Source of the DNA: Kappaphycus alvarezii
Taxonomy: Eukaryota; Rhodophyta; Florideophyceae; Gigartinales; Solieriaceae
NCBI GenBank assembly: GCA_002205965.3
Contig: NADL03000594.1
Coordinates: 186,001-250,000 of the forward strand
Reading direction: 5' to 3'
Length of the DNA stretch: 64,000 nt
Of the stretch, positions 48,842 to 60,959 are shown one piece after another. Made by a program: the position numbers and the translations under genes. Within the stretch, counting starts at the first letter, position 1; the number at the start of each line of letters is the position of its first letter. The notes below the pieces were generated by a model. It saw nothing but the letters and a program-made list of their open reading frames with translations. It was not told the origin of the DNA and searched no databases.

Positions 48842-48956
48842 GCTGCCTCAAATAAGTCAGCTCGCATCAAGATGGGCCCCAGGTCTGCTCCACCTTGGAA
48901 GATGCATGCAGCGAGCGCAAGCAACACAAGGCAGAGAGAGATCATGTGTGTGTAAA

Positions 48957-49107
48957 AACTGACGGAACATGACAATAATTTTGCCATCCTCAAAGGAGAT
49001 AAATTCCATGAATTCCAGAGCTGTGCGACTGCTGAAATCGATGGCAAACCGTCTCGCCAAGGGTACCTTATCCAACATGAGAGGGGTGCGAGCAAAGAAT
49101 GCGGCTG
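48957..49107 (-). CDS. probable upstream exon of the zinc-finger gene
   Basis: The minus-strand frame reads AFFARTPLMLDKVPLARRFA, then IDFSSRTALEFMEFISFEDG and KIIVMFRQF, which looks coding. It is preceded by TTGTCTCAG at 49108-49116, a fair splice acceptor, and is in the same frame as the piece at 48841, so a 3n intron would join them. Two phase-compatible intron choices exist (starting GTCAGT or GTTTTT), and I could not decide between them. Confidence 0.5.
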
Positions 49108-49595
49108 AGACAATCCCCAGATGTATCCCAAGACAAAGGTCCCGACCTGCCCGTGACGATCAACCTATCAACACAATTTAGCCGCGCCAAAAGCGAGTCA
49201 CAAAACAAAAAAAAGAACAAACGGAGCAATATGGCGGTGCACAAAAGAAAATAGATTTCAGGAGCCATGCATGCAACGCCAACCACGCGACAATGTGCAA
49301 GCATGTGTGAGGTGCAGTCGGTAGACGAAAGCGAAACGCGCAAATCGTGTGATCCGGAACAAGAGGAAAACGACAGTTACACGGCCATCAAAAATACAAA
49401 CCGATATTGTCAAGAGTCCCATGGATTAAGATGCAATCGGCCGCAAATCGACAACAACAGAGGTCGCAGACATGAAGAAAACGTGACGACAGATACACGA
49501 GAAGTCAGCGCTCAAAATCTTACTATACGGCACTGGTGTATGCAGCGCGTTGGAGCGCGCAAGAATCTAGACGCGAATGGAAGCGCGCAACTTAC

Positions 49596-49773
49596 ATGTC
49601 CTCGATGTTCATGGAGCGCGGGTACCGGGCGGACACATGCCCCAGCCGATGGAGTAGACGAACGAGGCATCCAAGGCGGCTGCAGTAACGGTGCGGACAT
49701 CCTCGGTGGAGAAAAGCCAACGGGCGACCTCCGGGTTGCTGAGATAGCGGGTAATTGCCGAGTCGATATCCAT
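49596..49773 (-). CDS. possible first exon of the zinc-finger gene
   Basis: ATG 49773 opens MDIDSAITRYLSNPEVARWL and then FSTEDVRTVTAAALDASFVY, a well-formed N-terminus. The frame stops at 49609. A perfect donor GTAAGT begins at 49595, and another frame before it reads YPRSMNIEDM. Either one base is missing or the true donor lies earlier. The overlapping plus-strand frame (49267-49863) looks like a shadow. Family not recognised. Confidence 0.45.
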
Positions 49774-52681
49774 CGCGGTGCTAAGCGTGAAGCGAGGGAA
49801 AGTCGACAAGCAAGTAAGAGGGGGGCCGCCGAGAAGAAGGGGTGGAAAAGTTTACGTGTGTGAGGAAGGGGGCAAGTGAGGGCTTGAAGTTAGGGACGCG
49901 GTGTGTGGAGGGTACGGGAGAAGTGGGTGAGCTTGAAGTAATGGGACAAAGTGCGAACGTGCGAGGTCTACACGAGAGTTGGCGGAGGGTTGAGGCGGAT
50001 GACGCGATATTTTTGCAGTGACCAGTGGTGAGGAGCAAGTAAAGTGAAACGAGGCGAGGTGGGGCTTATGACATAGGTTTTTTTGAGACATGGACCATGT
50101 GATGTCGTCGTTTGGGCACCCCTGTGGCCATGGCGTTTGAATTTTGCCCGGAAAACTTTTTGACTAAAATGACCTTTCTTCGGTGTGCAGCTTTAATTTT
50201 TATTTAAATTTCATATTGGTGATATGTTTTTTTTCTAAAAACCCAAAGTGAGAGAAATTTTTCTCCAAAAAAATTGTTATCCACAAAAGCACAAAACAGT
50301 ATTCATATGGAATTTGGCTCAAAACTACAAAAAACCTGCGTACTGGCAATGGTATGATAAAGCGTATATTAAATTAGTCAATTGATGTGACTAACGTGTG
50401 TCTCAAGGACACTCTACACATTGTCAATCCCTACCATATGTCAGTGTCAGACACAAGTTGGGGCCGCTATTCTATGTACTTTTCTTGTACTGTATGTCAT
50501 ACCGTAAGGCTTGGTACAGTACAAAGCCCTCTCGGTGATCATTAAAACCTCCTCTCTGTCAGATGCCATCTGCACATGTTGTATCGTGAAACACATTGTA
50601 TTGTATTGTAACATCTTTAGTTCAAACTGTGTATGTGCTGTAGACTATCCGAACTAGGTCTGCTCCAATGGCCAATTTGAGTATTGCGCAGCTAAACAAA
50701 GACGCTAAACTCGTCTGAACAAGAGGCCGTCTAGATTGATTAGAGAACAAAGTTGCTCGCCACCGATACTCTACAGTACTCTGTATCATCATTGCATTCT
50801 TGACTTAGAATCACAAAATGCCCGAGACATTCCTGTGTGCTCAACATCACTCTGGTTACTAAAGATATTCTCCTCGAAATAACCCATGGGGAAGTGTGGC
50901 TGCAATACTGCCGATTTCAACTTTAACGCTTGAAGCGCCAGTCGCCGCAAGTTACGAAACTTGGTCTTCCAGAGCACTTTTTCAACTGTTCCCCCTACAT
51001 TGCAATGCAGCACTGTACCCTGGCTTGCATAGTGTTCCGCAGTGCAGTACAATTCAGTAGCGTCGGTACAGCTCAAGTATTGTACTGTACAGTACTGTAT
51101 ATAGCTCATAACTGCACGTGAAAATTTAGTTGTATATTCCATTCGTTCGAATTTCGCATGAAGGCATTTTACAAAAAAGCCCAAAAAATGAAAGTGTGCA
51201 GTACGGTAACTAATTTAAAAGCATTATATGGCCTCGCTTTGTCATAATTGCCCTCGTCGAAAATCTTTGAATGGCCGAGATCTCGTAAATGTTATTTACT
51301 TTCTTTAATTCGAAATGATTTGCAACCATGAAGAATTTGACTGGCCAACCGCAGAATCTACAAGAGATTTTTTCTATATGCTCCTTTTGCAGTTGCTCTT
51401 TGCTTAAAGGTTATTGCGGCACTGTCCCTGCGAATACTGTACTTCAGTGTTGCAGCAAGAGGGGTTTAGCCAAGGAAACAAATGAATTCTGACACCTCGA
51501 GTCACTGCTGTGAATGGGATATTAACCTAAAGTTGATGTTGGATTTCAAAAGTAGGCAAAATAATTATAATTTTTTGCCAAAATTACCAAATGTATTCAT
51601 TGATAAGCCCATTTGGGATACTGTAATTAGGACGGAAGCTCTGTCTTGCTGAGTTCATGCGCTATCTTCAGTACATTAATCAATATGCTGCACCAATCAC
51701 AATGAGCGATCAAGGTATATTATGAGGTCACTGCTATAAAATACAGCCAATAGTAGTGTATCGTGTTTTGAATTTGTCATATGTCTCGTGTCCAATACCA
51801 TCCAACATTGGTATACTTGGGTGTTTATGAGCCTGTAAGTCATACGAAAGGAAACAATTATTCTTCCAAGCAATCCTTTCATGCATTGCAAAATGAAAGT
51901 AGGCAAAAGCCTGTTTTGTAACGCTCATTGGAATGGACTTTATATGGAATTGATTTTGATTTTCTCCTCTTTTTTGTACGAAAATACCATATTTGGGTGC
52001 AAATACTTTTCACCCCAGCATTGCTTCACTTACAATTTCGTTCGACCAATGCCGTCACCCGTAGTAGAAATCGTCATACTCGTTAAAACTTGCCTAATGT
52101 GGGCAGGCATTCATCCGACAAGACATCCGACACTCTCCAAACCCCTCCCAATGCAGTACTGTGTACTGTACATTGTACTGTAGTACCATCAAAACAGCTC
52201 TATCTCGTTGTATTTTGTATTTTACTTTACAGGAGGAAAAATTGGGCTGTTTTAATGACTTTACAGTAAAGTACGGTGTTACGGCAGCAAACATGTGAAG
52301 GGCACTGCCACTTCTATCCCTCATGTTTGGTTTTCATGTTGTTATTCCGTCGAGCCTGTCGGACCTTTCGCGAAATCTACATACTTTGCTGCACCATTCG
52401 TTCATCTTCGAGCGCGCTTTCTGGATCACAAGCGCCCCGTACCCCTCATCCCGACGCCCCCTGTTTTGCACATTATTCGAGGAAACGCCTCTCTGTAGGT
52501 AAGCTTCCCCGAAGTCTCCGTGGCCGCTCCAGGTTACCGCACAATTCCTGTATGTTGGGCATTTTTATTTGCGGGCCTTTGGAGAGCCCTCCCGCAGTTG
52601 GCCTCTCGCGGATGGTCCCAATAAATGGCCTCTCCACAGCAGCATCCAGCTACCACTAGTTCTACTGTACATTTGTCTTCA
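49774..52681. other. intergenic region with CTGTA-type tracts
   Basis: Includes the probable promoter of the zinc-finger gene. Short CTGTA/CAGTA tracts lie at about 51077-51102 and 52154-52182. The open frames around 51.9 and 52.3 kb have no recognised motif. Confidence 0.5.
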
Positions 52682-52752
52682 GTACTGTACTGTACTGTAC
52701 GGTACGGTACGGTACGGTACGGTACTACAGTATACTGTACTGTACTGTACTG
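52682..52752. repeat. composite pentanucleotide repeat (CTGTA)n-(CGGTA)n-(CTGTA)n
   Basis: Three CTGTA units change to about six CGGTA units, then, after ACTACAGTATA, back to about three CTGTA units. A single T-to-G variant of the unit has itself been expanded in the middle. Confidence 0.92.
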
Positions 52753-53739
52753 AATCAGCTTCATCGCACGAATGGCTTCACGTGACAACTCAAAATGTCA
52801 CAAGTTGTGCCATAATATCGTGAATGTCCATACTGGCCTCAACCTTCCTTCCATCACACTCAACCACCAATTGCATATCTAAGGATGTCGACTAGATTCT
52901 ATGCACTGCAAGCCCACTCGTTGGAACACTCCTCGCTGCCCAGTATAACTTCCCTACGGGATTACCTACCTGGTTGGATACACACAACAATCGCAGAAAC
53001 AGTGCTGAAATGTACAGCTAGTCTTCACTGACATATCCACTCCTCTTTTTCCACCTTCCACAACTATTTGTCGTAAACATCACTTCCACGCAGCACCAAT
53101 CACAACCGTATCCCAATTTCATCTCTTTCGAACATAAAACCTCTTAATCCGCACCTTCTCTTGTTACCGTCACCCGATGCCACCACTGCTATCAAACCAG
53201 ACCAAATATTCCACCACACCTCACAAATGCCTTACACTCCTCAACTTTACCCCTCCTCCCGCCATACACCAATATCACCAATATCTACCAGATTCATTCG
53301 TAAATCTTCTCGTGCCTTGAAAGCCACCAACACATCAAGTACACACCCAACGCGCATCTAAGATTTCGCGTGACCTATACCAGCCACAACAACCAGTGTT
53401 TTTCCTACCTCCGCAGATTGCAGACCTGTGCATCACCCACCACCATCCATTCACCAAACTCTTTACTCAAGCCTCGCAAGCCTCGCCACCATTTCCGAAC
53501 AGTAACCATACCTTCACGTCCTGATCCTCGTCCACCTCTTTCCAGCAACGAGCATCCATCGTTGGCCCATCTCACATCTTGACCTTCCAATACTCATCTA
53601 CCCAGATCCTGCCTGACACGTCCCGATACCGTGCCCGATTTTGCTCAGACACCAATCCGTTAGCTTTCGTCCGGAAATTCTCACCGCACAGACCGTTTCA
53701 GGTCGCCACCTGTCAAATGCTTCCCTTCAATGGCTGGCG
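52753..53739. other. pyrimidine-rich stretch, no supported gene
   Basis: The plus strand between 52.9 and 53.6 kb is rich in C and T, which keeps several short frames open on both strands (53161-53361, 53370-53582). The translations are Pro/Ser/Thr-rich without motifs. A promoter or an untranslated region is possible. Confidence 0.4.
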
Positions 53740-54140
53740 GTAATTCCCAAACGATCTTGACTGCAAATGTCCTTGTAATACTGTAGCAACCCGTCACCAA
53801 CTCTTTCCGACCACGCAAGGGTCTTTCGAGCCTTGCGCGAGACTGGTTGCACTTCATGCCCCGTCCTTCGTTGGTCTACACACTTTCTGCTTTTATTACT
53901 AGTGACTTGACCTAGTCTCCACCACTGGCCATTCAGGTATGCCTGCAATGAAAGCGTAGGGTCCGGAATCAAAGTTTAGGCCCCTGAATGAAAAGCATTC
54001 ATACTGCCGCTGGAGGCTGATATCGACTGGGGTGACGTGGTAGTCCAGAGACGAGTACAACCCAGCCATCCAGCCACTAGCTTGGGTTAGTCTCCGAGAG
54101 CATATCAATAGTTATGTACCGCAGGTAAGCTACTCTGAGC
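53740..54140. repeat. diverged long repeat, copy A
   Basis: The segment from CAAATGTCCTTGTAATACTG to about 54140 parallels 54520-54930. Shared landmarks include ACGCAAGGGTCTTTCGAGCC and GTTGGTCTACAC, later ATCAATAGTTATGTACCGCA and GCGTAGAAACAGA. By eye about two thirds to three quarters of positions match. Confidence 0.6.
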
Positions 54141-54519
54141 AGGCAGCGTAGAAACAGAATAATGCCAAAGGGGAGTTTAAACTCTACAATGCCCAGTGAT
54201 CCGGCGATCGCCGTTCCAAGACGTCTGTACAACACTAGCCCATTGTGTCACCGCTCGCACGGAAGCGACCTTGTGGCCACATTCACTGCCCATCGATCCT
54301 ACTAGTAATCAAGAATCTCCGCCACTGGCTTCGTACCCATGGCCATCCAACGCTGGCCTGATCTGAGGCCATCACCTTCCCGCACCTATCTAAACAGATC
54401 CTAAGTCGCGTGTCACGAAATGCAGAGTTGTTGAAACAGCTATCCGTTGGCTGACGCCCGGGGGTTGCCACCGCAAGGAGGCCTGAAATTGCGATCCGTC
54501 ATAAGCACCTACCAGTGGC

Positions 54520-54930
54520 TAGTGGTAATCTCATTATCTGTACATCAAATATCCTTGCAATGTTGTTGCAAACCTTAACAAACTATTTCAAGTCACGCAA
54601 AAGCCTTTCGAGCCTTGTGTAACACTAGTTGCGGATAGTGCTCTGTCTTTTGTTGGTCTATGCATATTCTTCGTTTGTTCAGTCGGAACTGACTGACACT
54701 TGTAAACGGTTAGTGCAGAAATGTCTACAGCGAGAGATTGACGGTTCAATCAGAGTGTAGAACCCTCGCTGACATGTTCCTATATTACCTTCCGACTGCG
54801 TTCCCGCCAAACCCACAAACGGGTAGAACCCAGATATCCGGCCACGGTCTTCGATCAATCTCTAGGCGCTTTTCAATAGCCACACACTGTAGGTAAGGTA
54901 CCGCACGTTGGCAATGTAGGAACAGAGATG
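54520..54930. repeat. diverged long repeat, copy B
   Basis: Partner of copy A, in direct orientation about 780 bases downstream (ACGCAAAAGCCTTTCGAGCC, GTTGGTCTATGC, then GTAGGAACAGAGATGAT). Function unknown; perhaps an old tandem duplication or the ends of a non-coding mobile element. Confidence 0.6.
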
Positions 54931-56731
54931 ATACGGGCGCACATTAGTAGACATCGACTTGCGATAACGGCTAGTGGTGCAAGGGTTCCCGATCTGTAAC
55001 AAGTACCAATCCAGGACAGGCATACAACAGGAGCCCGTTTTGATGGAACTTCGCACGGAAACAATCTCACAGCCAGTCTCACTGATTGCACCCCGACGGC
55101 AGCGTGTAATATCTGAGGAGTAGAAACGTGGTGAGCACGTTGGCACAGTATTCAGAGTGAAAAATGAATCAGACGAACGCCCCGTCCGCAGTTACGGATG
55201 AGCGCTTTGAAAAGATCGCAAAGGAAGCATCGAGGCTATGAAGGCCAACAGCGTGGCAACCTAGCGGTGCCTTCAACCCAGTACCCCCGCGCCTGTGCTA
55301 AGATAATGAGCCCCCGATGTTGGTATGAACTTGTCGTATACGGAACTTTGTCTACTAGCATCTGTCGGATGGCTCAATACATATCTATAATACCACTGTG
55401 TCAGGCAGCCAAGATACAGGCGTGCGCCTGAGGTGCATGTCCCGGTACGAGAAGTGCGGACGTCAATCCAGAGAGCGCAAGGTTGAATCCTGATGGGTAG
55501 TCTTCGCGAATGCTGTTCCAATCGGTTTGCTGCTGTTTTGCATTTATGACACTAGCTAGGTCTCACAAATCATACGTTGCTTGCTTGCAATGTAACAGTC
55601 CAAATTGTATCTTGAGCAGCGATGATATAGTCGTAATCTCTGCATAGGGCGTTAATAAATTTGCTATGACAACGACTTGGCTTTAAGCTTCGCATAAAAA
55701 GTCGGATGGGACATTACCTCGGTTATTTATCACCTTAACATAAGATTCTTGGCCAGGCTGGTGCTTTTGGGGATTGCCAAAGTTTGAATGCACATTTACA
55801 GCGCTTGTCATTCGCGACTACCGCTGTTATATTGGAATCAGGGTAGATTACCATCCCGCTGAGTCCCGGCTGGCATTCTGGACCCCAAGTAGGTTGATAT
55901 TGCTTGCTCAAGCCCAAGTTGTGCATCACAGCCGTAGGGTCACTAATTGTGTCTGCGTAGGCGTTGCACATTCATGCGTCATATTTGTGGTAAACTAATC
56001 ATCAATGATAATCGTTTATTACGAATATTGTATTGTTCTCAAGGGGAAATTTTTGGGTAATTATTTGAAGAGTAATGTCATTTCCTGAAGTTAGGCCACA
56101 TGTTCCATTCGGGACTGAGGCCAGTGTGAGCTTACTGAGTACGAGGTTACCAGCGTGTCCGTGTCACTTTCAAATACAGTCTGCAGTTTCTCCTCCAACA
56201 GGCCCAGTGCTGTAATGTAAAGTACTGTACATTTTGTACTAATACTGTACAGTAGCAATAGAACTTCACGACTATCGCACACAAGCCTGAAGGCCTCAAT
56301 GGACCTCCCCGGAGCCAAGGAATGGATCCACTGTCCCCCTACTGTCGCGAAAATTCAAGGGATAAAAAGCAGACTGGCGGCGTTAGCGGTGAGCCTGAAA
56401 AACACTTTAGACGTTTTTGCTTAGGGTAGACAAGTTGCGTAGGTTGAAATAAAATTGTTGTTGGTGTTTTTACTTCAGTGCCCGAGGCGGCTAGGTCTTT
56501 TATAGGCAGTAGATGCCGTCGACTATCTCTAGCACATCTACTAACTACTTACTAGATTCCTGGCGGATAGTCCTGCGGACGGCCCTAGTGACCCTTACAC
56601 TACAACAGTCCTAGCAGGCATCGCTAACAGTACAATAGGATTGAGAAAATATAGACTACGTGGGATAAAAATAGGAGTAAGGGCAAAAAACTACACTACA
56701 GGACTGTAAATAGAACATAAATAAATTATAT
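54931..56731. other. region without a recognisable gene
   Basis: Short frames only. A CTGTA-type piece lies at about 56221-56252. Sequence just before 56732 becomes AT-rich. Confidence 0.5.
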
Positions 56732-57386
56732 GTGTCCTGTATTTCAACACCTACAGCAGGTTTGAAGACCGCCATTATCACCCGATATTTCCCAGTATGG
56801 TTCAAATACTTTTGCCAGGCCCCATTATTTCAACCGGGAGCCCCATACCCAAGCGTCGGATGCCTGGTAGCCCTGGACGTCCACGGCAACCATCTGATCC
56901 ACTGCAAATACGGCTCTCAGCGGATCGACCGCCACGATGACCAGGTCGCTTTACTGGGTAAAGACCATGCCCTCGGAGCAAGGCATCCCGCTTTCGAGCC
57001 CCAGTCGCACGGTGAACACAAGATGAGGCCAGATGTCATACGAATGGGCGCAGCAGGCGGCACCGTCTACCTTGATCCTACTTTCGTCACCTACTGACCC
57101 CTTATCAACTCAGGATTTTGACCTTCAACCCCTTCACGACCTTGAACGTAGTCCTTGCTGACAAGCTATGAAAAAAAACAAGTGTGTGACAGTCCCTGCC
57201 TTGGGTTCATGTTTTGCCCTTGATGGAGATGCCTGCGTGTCCAGAAGGACAAGAACGATAGGAAAGCTTTTTTGGCTAAGGTGCAAGCTACGTTCCAGCT
57301 ACTGTAAGGAAGTATTGTGCTTACAAATCGATCTACAGAGTTATGCGCTAACGTCAGTTGCGCCCATGTCACGAAGGAAGTCATAG
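56732..57386 (+). pseudogene. C-terminal part of the reverse-transcriptase element, third location
   Basis: Frame 56732-57097 carries the Cys/His and endonuclease-like block in better condition than elsewhere: LDVHGNHLIHCKYGSQRIDR plus HDDQV, then KMRPDVIRMGAAGGTVYLDP (RPD followed by Asp, as in PD-(D/E)xK nucleases). After a stop near 57095 and a frame change, 57168-57386 gives CFALDGDACVSRRTRTIGK and the final helix LQIDLQSYALTSVA, matching the end of the 42.0-44.8 kb copy. No palm domain is present, so this is a 5'-truncated fragment, as is common for non-LTR insertions. Confidence 0.72.
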
Positions 57387-58353
57387 CTGTCTTATCTGGT
57401 AGGAATAACATCATCCCGGTTCCTATTTCCACGCCTGGAGAATGGCACCCCAATGGGTTCTCTAAGATCAAGTAGAACGATCGGTAGCCAACCGAACCCT
57501 GGACCAATAATATAGACCGAGGGTCATCTGCTGTTATAAAAAAAGCACTTCCTGTAGGAAAGCAGTATTCTCCACAAACTTCTATTTTCTTAATCCCTGA
57601 CTTCTGATTTTTCAAAACGACTCTTCGCACCTATTTTCTTTTAAGAACAAAATTTTTAAACGAATTCCCCCATACAAATCCAAATCCACTCTACAAATCC
57701 ATTTCCATTTATCTCTTGGGATTTTGGTCCTCCTTTTTCAAAAAAGAAAAATTTCCACTCGTGATCCGCTTTGTCTTCCAAATTCAGTTCCGATATTTTT
57801 TAAAGCACCTTTTTTTGTTATTGCCCTGAGTGTATGCAAATTCAAAGTTGCGGCATTGCCTCGCATTATGATTTCGTTAAGCTTATTGGTATACTTGTGT
57901 GATCTCTATGAAAAGGCCGGGTTAAACGCCCAAACAAGTACGGAATTCTGCTTAAGACGGCGGTGGAGGATAAGCGGCTCTCAAATTTACTCGTTATCAA
58001 GGGCTCTCAAAATTTTAATAATCCGAAGGGTACCATTGTAAAGTTCGCCAAAAACTCGGAGATATTTCAGTCGCTGAGTGAGGTACCAAGGGATGACCGT
58101 ACATCGATGTCTACCGTACATCCTGGAAAGAATCATCGAAGGCCGTCTACTAATGAAGCAGCATTGGAATCTGTCAGGAGCGATGTTAAAAAACTTGGGA
58201 GAACGGCTGGAAACTTGATTTGATAATCGACTTGACATGATGACCTCGTAGTTTGAGATCCTTACTCTTACCATCAAGAAGAACCAGTCTGAGATCCCTA
58301 AGGAAGTGGAGGTCTGCTCCTGCTGCCACAATCCCTGACAATTTCCAAGTAGG
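57387..58353. other. 5' flank or gag region of the gypsy relic
   Basis: Pieces such as VEDKRLSNLLVIKGSQNFNN (from about 57961) and EVPRDDRTSMSTVHPGKNHR probably belong to gag of the downstream element. No LTR was recognised. The minus-strand frame 57166-57630 overlaps the previous element and is not supported. Confidence 0.4.
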
Positions 58354-58425
58354 TGTCCTGGGAATCCACATAGAAAAAATTGTTCTGGAAAGTGCGGTCG
58401 TTATGGGCATCATGAAAATAACTGC
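58354..58425 (+). pseudogene. gag zinc knuckle of the gypsy relic
   Basis: Reads CPGNPHRKNCSGKCGRYGHH then ENNC. The last part is a C-x3-C-x4-H-x4-C knuckle, one residue longer than the usual form, followed at once by TGA. Confidence 0.65.
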
Positions 58426-59045
58426 TGATATAAAGACAACAGAAGAGCAAATTTATTGGACGCGAGGAGCGAATCAGGACTAGAGATGAAAATTTTACAA
58501 ACAAAGGAAGTAATAAAGGTTGATAGATGCCGATAACGTATCCATCGCTAACGACATCAGTCAAGTCAATATGGGAAAGGGTTGGAAAAGGGATGGAGAA
58601 GGGAAAGTTTTCTCGGAAAAATCGAGGTTACATTATGGAATGCTTGAACATATCCCAGTACCTGTACCTTCTCGGACGAATTGGTCTTATAATTTTGTTC
58701 TAGGAGTGGAAATCACTCCATCCAAAAAAATGAAAAAGAGTAAGATATTCAAGAATATCCCGAAGGATGTATTTGAGTATGTGAAGAAGCACAACTTGAT
58801 AGCTGAGATTGCACCGACCCAAATAGAATAAACTTTGATAAACTTTTGAGGAACGACGCAGAGGATGCGAGAAAAGAACTCAAAAAATGTAAGGTCTAAT
58901 AAGGTCGCTTAGGTTAAGAAATTGTTCCTTCAATTGGCCTCTACAGCACCAAAGCGTCTTAAGCTGGTACTAGTGAAAGTATTAGGAATAAAAAAACGAG
59001 CACTTTTCCTCGGGCGCTGTTCCAATTTTCATTTCAGAGAGTCTG

Positions 59046-59480
59046 TTGACAGATCTAGGTCTCGAAATTATTCCAACTTGGCGAATAATAACTGTTGCGG
59101 ATAGAACCGCATCAAAATGTATGGGCACTGTTGAAAAGTTTTTCGTATTGTTTGTGCACTCTAAAGTTGATGTCAAATTTCTTATCGTGCTCGATCTACC
59201 GATGCAATTCGATGCAATTATTGGTTATCATACCATGGAAAAACTGGGGACATGCATTGACTTGGGCAACCAAATCGTTTTAGTTCATATTGACGGAAGA
59301 ACCGTAAAGATACCCCCGTACTTAGACAGGAGCATATATACGGAAGATTTTAGAGAAATGGACAGTGAAAATTTCACTTCTAGTTATGACAGCGAAGTTT
59401 ACGAACCAACCAAAACTTTTGGAAATGGAAAAAGATATGCTCTAGCAGTACTAAACATGGCCTGGGATGTGTATAACTCG
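59046..59480 (+). pseudogene. gypsy retropepsin-like protease remnant
   Basis: IITVADRTASKCMGTVEKFF, then VDVKFLIVLDLPMQFDAIIG and LGTCIDLGNQIV follow the C-terminal two thirds of a gypsy aspartic protease. The D-T/S-G active-site loop itself lies upstream in damaged sequence and was not found in frame. Confidence 0.7.
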
Positions 59481-59599
59481 GATGCAACAGTCATTGGAAC
59501 CCAGACTAACGTGCATGTACATTACTGTGCAATGGGTTTCATCGACTTTAACCCATCAATTCAGTACTGTACTATGCCACTTATTCAATTTCTCCGTCC

Positions 59600-60061
59600 T
59601 CACACAGCCGCATCCCTTTTCTGTTTTCTCTCTTGCCTTGCCAACCTTGGAATTATGCACCGAAGAACACGCTGAACCTCGCTCCAAGGTACACTGCCCT
59701 GTTTTTTATCCCTCAAGAGGATTGTCGCAGTGGGTTGCAGCACTATTGTTGCCGGTTTCAACCCCAAAATGGACTGATAGTATTCATATACCAGTTGGGT
59801 ATCACATAGCTTACCCAACTGTGCTTTTACCAAGGCTTCACATCCTATAGATTCTTTGAGCCGAGACCGCATTTAAGAGAGGATGGTTTCGCTCTTCAGT
59901 AAAATCTGTAGCTCGCTTTCCCGTTTGCTCACCCTGCTTAAACTGTTCGTTGAAGTCGCTGTAGTTCTCTCACGCCTCCACATACTTTCTGTACTGCAAC
60001 TCTCGCTCTCATCTGCTCTCTTCCTGTCAAAGCTTCCCAACAGTGCTCTCTTTTTTATCAA
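59600..60061 (-). pseudogene. unrecognised minus-strand frame inside the gypsy relic
   Basis: One frame runs from 60061 to 59600 with a single TAA at about 59873. The upper half is charged (DRKRADESESCSTESMW); the lower half is well formed (LGKLCDTQLVYEYYQSILGL, KPATIVLQPTATILL). It interrupts the gypsy order between protease and reverse transcriptase on the opposite strand, so it probably came with a nested insertion. No family recognised. Confidence 0.4.
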
Positions 60062-60423
60062 GGATGAGTTTTATTCAGGGTTTGAAACAGATGAAAACTG
60101 GAATTTTTGGGCTCTTTTAGTCCTCTAATGTGTTTTATATTGCGATAATATCGAATTAGAGTGTGAAAGGCGAATAATTTGGCAAAGAGAATAAGAATAT
60201 GTCAAACTCCATATCTGAAGATACGGGCAGACTGGAAGAGGTCCTCTAAAATAAGGATAGTAAGGATCACGGAGAAGAAGGGCGCAAGATAGCAGAAATT
60301 CAAGAAAAGGTGCAGCACTCCTCGCTCTTGCATCAAAGAAAATATCCGACAAATTAACATCTTCCGAGGTAATTGCATGGAATGTTTCAAATCTAAGACA
60401 AGCAAGCGTATATGTCACTCACT

Positions 60424-60950
60424 CATTCAAACTTACCGTTAATCAACCAATTTACCATAGGCCTAGACGTCAACTGCAGAGATATGACCAGTTTATCTCA
60501 GGAAATGTTACAAATATGGTGAAAAATGATACTATTCAGCAAATTTCGTCTCTATGGTCATTTTCTGTTGTGTTGGCACCAAAGAAGGATGGCAAATTCG
60601 CTCTTGCGTCGACTACTGACAATTAAACCGAATAATAATATCAGATCGATTTACAATTCCGAATATGGGGGAAATACTCAAGGACTTGAAGGACGGGAGA
60701 TACTTCACATCAATTGACCTTTACACTGGCTATTGGCAGATTCTTCTGGATGAAAAGTATAAGGAGAAAACGACCTACACCAGCAAAATTGGTACCTTCA
60801 GATTCGAAGTGATGCCTTTGGTCTCATCAATTCGCTAGCTACATTACAAAGAATGATGAACGAGGTTCTGAAAAGACTTCAATTTGCGGGGGTTTCTATC
60901 AATGATGTAGTAATATTCTCAAAAAATTTCGATCAACAAATATCGGATAT
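60424..60950 (+). pseudogene. gypsy reverse transcriptase remnant
   Basis: ISSLWSFSVVLAPKKDGKF is followed in another frame by RSCVDY, a stop, QLNRIIISDRFTIPNMGEIL, then GRYFTSIDLYTGYWQILLDE (motif A with Asp) and FRFEVMPL. A third frame gives NSLATLQRMMNEVLKRLQF and SINDVVIFSKNF, where the family has YxDD; the first catalytic Asp of that box reads Asn. The frame is lost at about 60957. Confidence 0.8.
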
Positions 60951-60959
60951 TATGGTATG

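Noticed and set aside
49267-49863. 198-codon plus-strand open frame
   Set aside because: It overlaps a minus-strand exon with a good N-terminus and a GTAAGT donor; the plus translation has no recognisable pattern.
52276-52659. 127-codon plus-strand open frame
   Set aside because: No motif and composition typical of chance; it overlaps no conserved feature.
57166-57630. 154-codon minus-strand open frame
   Set aside because: Half of it is opposite a clear reverse-transcriptase C-terminus on the plus strand; the rest has no known motif.
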